Source of the DNA: Lachnospiraceae bacterium
GTDB lineage: Bacteria; Bacillota; Clostridia; Lachnospirales; Lachnospiraceae
DNA length: 7,613 bases
NCBI GenBank assembly: GCA_020860745.1
Contig: JAJBTR010000210.1
Location: forward strand, 1 to 7,613
Direction: 5' to 3'
The position numbers and the translations under genes are program-made. Below are positions 6,244 to 7,613 of this stretch, one piece after another. Every line of letters begins with the position of its first letter. Positions within the stretch are counted from its first letter, which is position 1. The notes beneath the pieces are model-generated. The model saw only the letters and a list, made by a program, of their open reading frames with translations, made no database searches and was not told the DNA's origin.

Positions 6244-7482
6244 TTGAAAAAATTTATTCTGTATTTCCTGGTTATCTTTTTTTGTTTTTATATTACTCTG
6301 CCGCAGAATGTTTATGCGTCTTCTTATACCGATATCTATGATCCGGAATCATTTTCCGATTTCCACCGGGACGATTTGAATCTGTACGCCGGGTCCGCAG
6401 TCATAATTGACGCGGACTCCGGGCGTATTTTATATGGAAAATCCGCCGCGGAGCCGATGGCAAACGCCAGCACGACGAAGATTCTGACTTGTATTCTGGC
6501 GCTGGAGCTGGGCAATCCGGATGACGTGGTACCTGTCTCGGACTATGCCTGCAGTATGCCGAAGGTGAAGCTTGGATTTTCTTCCGGCGACACTTTTTAT
6601 CTGAAAGACTTGTTATACTCGCTGATGCTGGAGTCCCACAATGACTCCGCCGTGGCTGTCGCGGAGCATATCGCCGGCAGCGCGGAGGCGTTTGCGGATC
6701 TCATGAATGAGAAGGCGGAGGAGATCGGTTGCACAAACAGCCATTTTGTGACGCCGAACGGGCTGGATGATGAGGATGAGGGCGGGGAGCACCACACGAC
6801 TGCTTACGATCTGAGCCTGCTCATGGCTTACTGTATTCAAAATGAGACATTCCTGGAGATCACGCAGACGGCGTCAGCGCAGATCAGTACGACTGACGGA
6901 TCAAAGACATGGTCTCTGACCAATCACAATTCCCTGCTGCAGATGGTGGACGGGGCGCTCAGCGGCAAGACCGGCTTTACGGCAAAAGCCGGCTATTGCT
7001 ATGTGGGTGCTTGCGAAAGCGGCGATCACAGGTATACCTTCGCGCTGCTCGCCTGCGGCTGGCCGAATCACAGAGAATATAAATGGTCGGATGCGAAACA
7101 GCTGATTTTCTATGCGGATCAGCATTATGAGGACCGGGTTCTGACACAGGAGTCTTCGGAAATCGCTCTGTCTGTGTCGCTTGCGGATGCTGTTTCCGCT
7201 GCGGGAGGACATATCACGTATCCGGAGACCGTGGCGGCAGTCGTTGCCGACGAGGCTGTGACCGGATTTGTCTCGGATACCGATGAAGTGGAGATTCAAT
7301 ACGATCTGCCGGAAAGCCTGACCGCGCCGGTTGTGGCCGGAACCGTGGTCGGGGCGGAAAAAATATACTTAAACGGAGTCCTGTACGCCAGTCGGGAGAT
7401 CAGCCTGGCCGGGTCGGCAGAACTCTGTGATCTGACCTGGTGCCTGATGTGGGTGGTACGGCAGTTTTTTACGTTTCTTTAG
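6244..7482 (+). CDS. Serine-type D-Ala-D-Ala carboxypeptidase (peptidase S11, PBP5-like)
   Basis: The enzyme removes the terminal D-Ala from peptidoglycan pentapeptides outside the membrane, limiting cross-linking. Numbered from TTG 6244 (412 residues): a hydrophobic signal segment spans about 4-19, with likely cleavage after VYA (23-25). The catalytic domain has STTK with Ser76 and Lys79, SHN (131-133) and SGKTG with Lys242-Thr-Gly, so all three penicillin-binding motifs are intact. FVTPNGLDDED and HHTTAYDLSLLMAY are further family signatures. A C-terminal beta domain follows at about 295-390, and the tail LTWCLMWVVRQFFTFL is a likely amphipathic membrane anchor. The TTG start is suspect because no Shine-Dalgarno lies at a normal distance. 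ATG 6194, after AGGAAG (6177-6182), opens a basic leader (MENRNKNRKRTFKSGLP) one frame away, which would join this ORF if one base were missing near 6243. In the sequence as given, TTG is the only start in this frame, because TAA 6229-6231 lies upstream. Confidence 0.85.
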   Translation: MKKFILYFLVIFFCFYITLPQNVYASSYTDIYDPESFSDFHRDDLNLYAGSAVIIDADSGRILYGKSAAEPMANASTTKILTCILALELGNPDDVVPVSDYACSMPKVKLGFSSGDTFYLKDLLYSLMLESHNDSAVAVAEHIAGSAEAFADLMNEKAEEIGCTNSHFVTPNGLDDEDEGGEHHTTAYDLSLLMAYCIQNETFLEITQTASAQISTTDGSKTWSLTNHNSLLQMVDGALSGKTGFTAKAGYCYVGACESGDHRYTFALLACGWPNHREYKWSDAKQLIFYADQHYEDRVLTQESSEIALSVSLADAVSAAGGHITYPETVAAVVADEAVTGFVSDTDEVEIQYDLPESLTAPVVAGTVVGAEKIYLNGVLYASREISLAGSAELCDLTWCLMWVVRQFFTFL

Positions 7483-7613
7483 CAGTAATAAAAGAGGGAT
7501 ATGAAGTAATTGTTCAGAACCAGGCTCGAAAACGCTATACATTTTCCCGCTGAATAATCACACAGGGTTGTTTCATGAAGAAATTTTAAACATAAGATAA
7601 ATGCTGAATTTAA
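7483..7613. other. Downstream region, nothing recognised
   Basis: There is no terminator hairpin, RNA gene or convincing ORF in the last 131 bases. One frame reads AVIKEGYEVIVQNQARKR to a stop near 7553, overlapping the carboxypeptidase stop, but it has no start or ribosome binding site. It could be a gene relic. I cannot name it. Confidence 0.4.

Noticed and set aside
1..7613. CRISPR array, tRNA or rRNA, insertion sequence, toxin-antitoxin or prophage genes
   Set aside because: I saw no regularly spaced repeats, tRNA-like folds, transposase motifs or terminal inverted repeats, and every coding stretch is explained by the listed genes or relics.

Overview
The window looks like chromosomal DNA from a gut-type Clostridia, most likely Lachnospiraceae. 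The reasons are the strong AGGAGG-type ribosome binding sites, the protein relatives (a DUF1703-type AAA-ATPase, a DUF624/YesL protein, a GH43 enzyme next to an alpha/beta-hydrolase esterase) and the generally GC-ended codons in the coding parts. No marker gene fixes the species. Every gene I can support lies on the + strand.

Layout. Positions 1-833 hold the 3' part of an AAA-ATPase/PD-(D/E)XK nuclease-type gene, broken by a one-base frameshift near 260 and by loss of most of the nuclease domain near 750. A good intrinsic terminator follows at 861-889. Positions 890-1323 contain no intact gene, but 1062-1172 is a C-terminal relic of an esterase-D-like enzyme, followed by a TACAGT/ACTGTA operator-like palindrome. 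Positions 1324-3780 carry a GH43 glycosidase and a DUF624/YesL-type membrane protein, each split by a single missing base. A 44-codon orphan ORF and a near-perfect palindrome lead into an intact serine esterase (4020-4979). A short single-pass membrane ORF, apparently truncated, follows (5027-5296). Beta-phosphoglucomutase (5385-6026) is intact. A penicillin-binding-protein-type D-Ala-D-Ala carboxypeptidase (6244-7482) has an intact body, but its start looks displaced by another missing base. The last 131 bases contain nothing I can name.

How the genes fit together. The GH43 enzyme, the esterase relic, the intact esterase and DUF624 form a plausible hemicellulose (arabinoxylan-type) side-chain and oligosaccharide utilisation cluster. 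Beta-phosphoglucomutase would feed sugar 1-phosphates into glycolysis. The carboxypeptidase is a peptidoglycan housekeeping gene. Substrates are inferred from family and context only.

Main caution and main oddity. At least four gene bodies are interrupted by what look like single-base losses, all in the same direction. This is either real decay of a dispensable cluster or a deletion-prone assembly. I see no novel defence, mobile or RNA system. The most interesting unexplained signal is the repeated TACAGT/ACTGTA inverted-repeat element in three separate intergenic regions.
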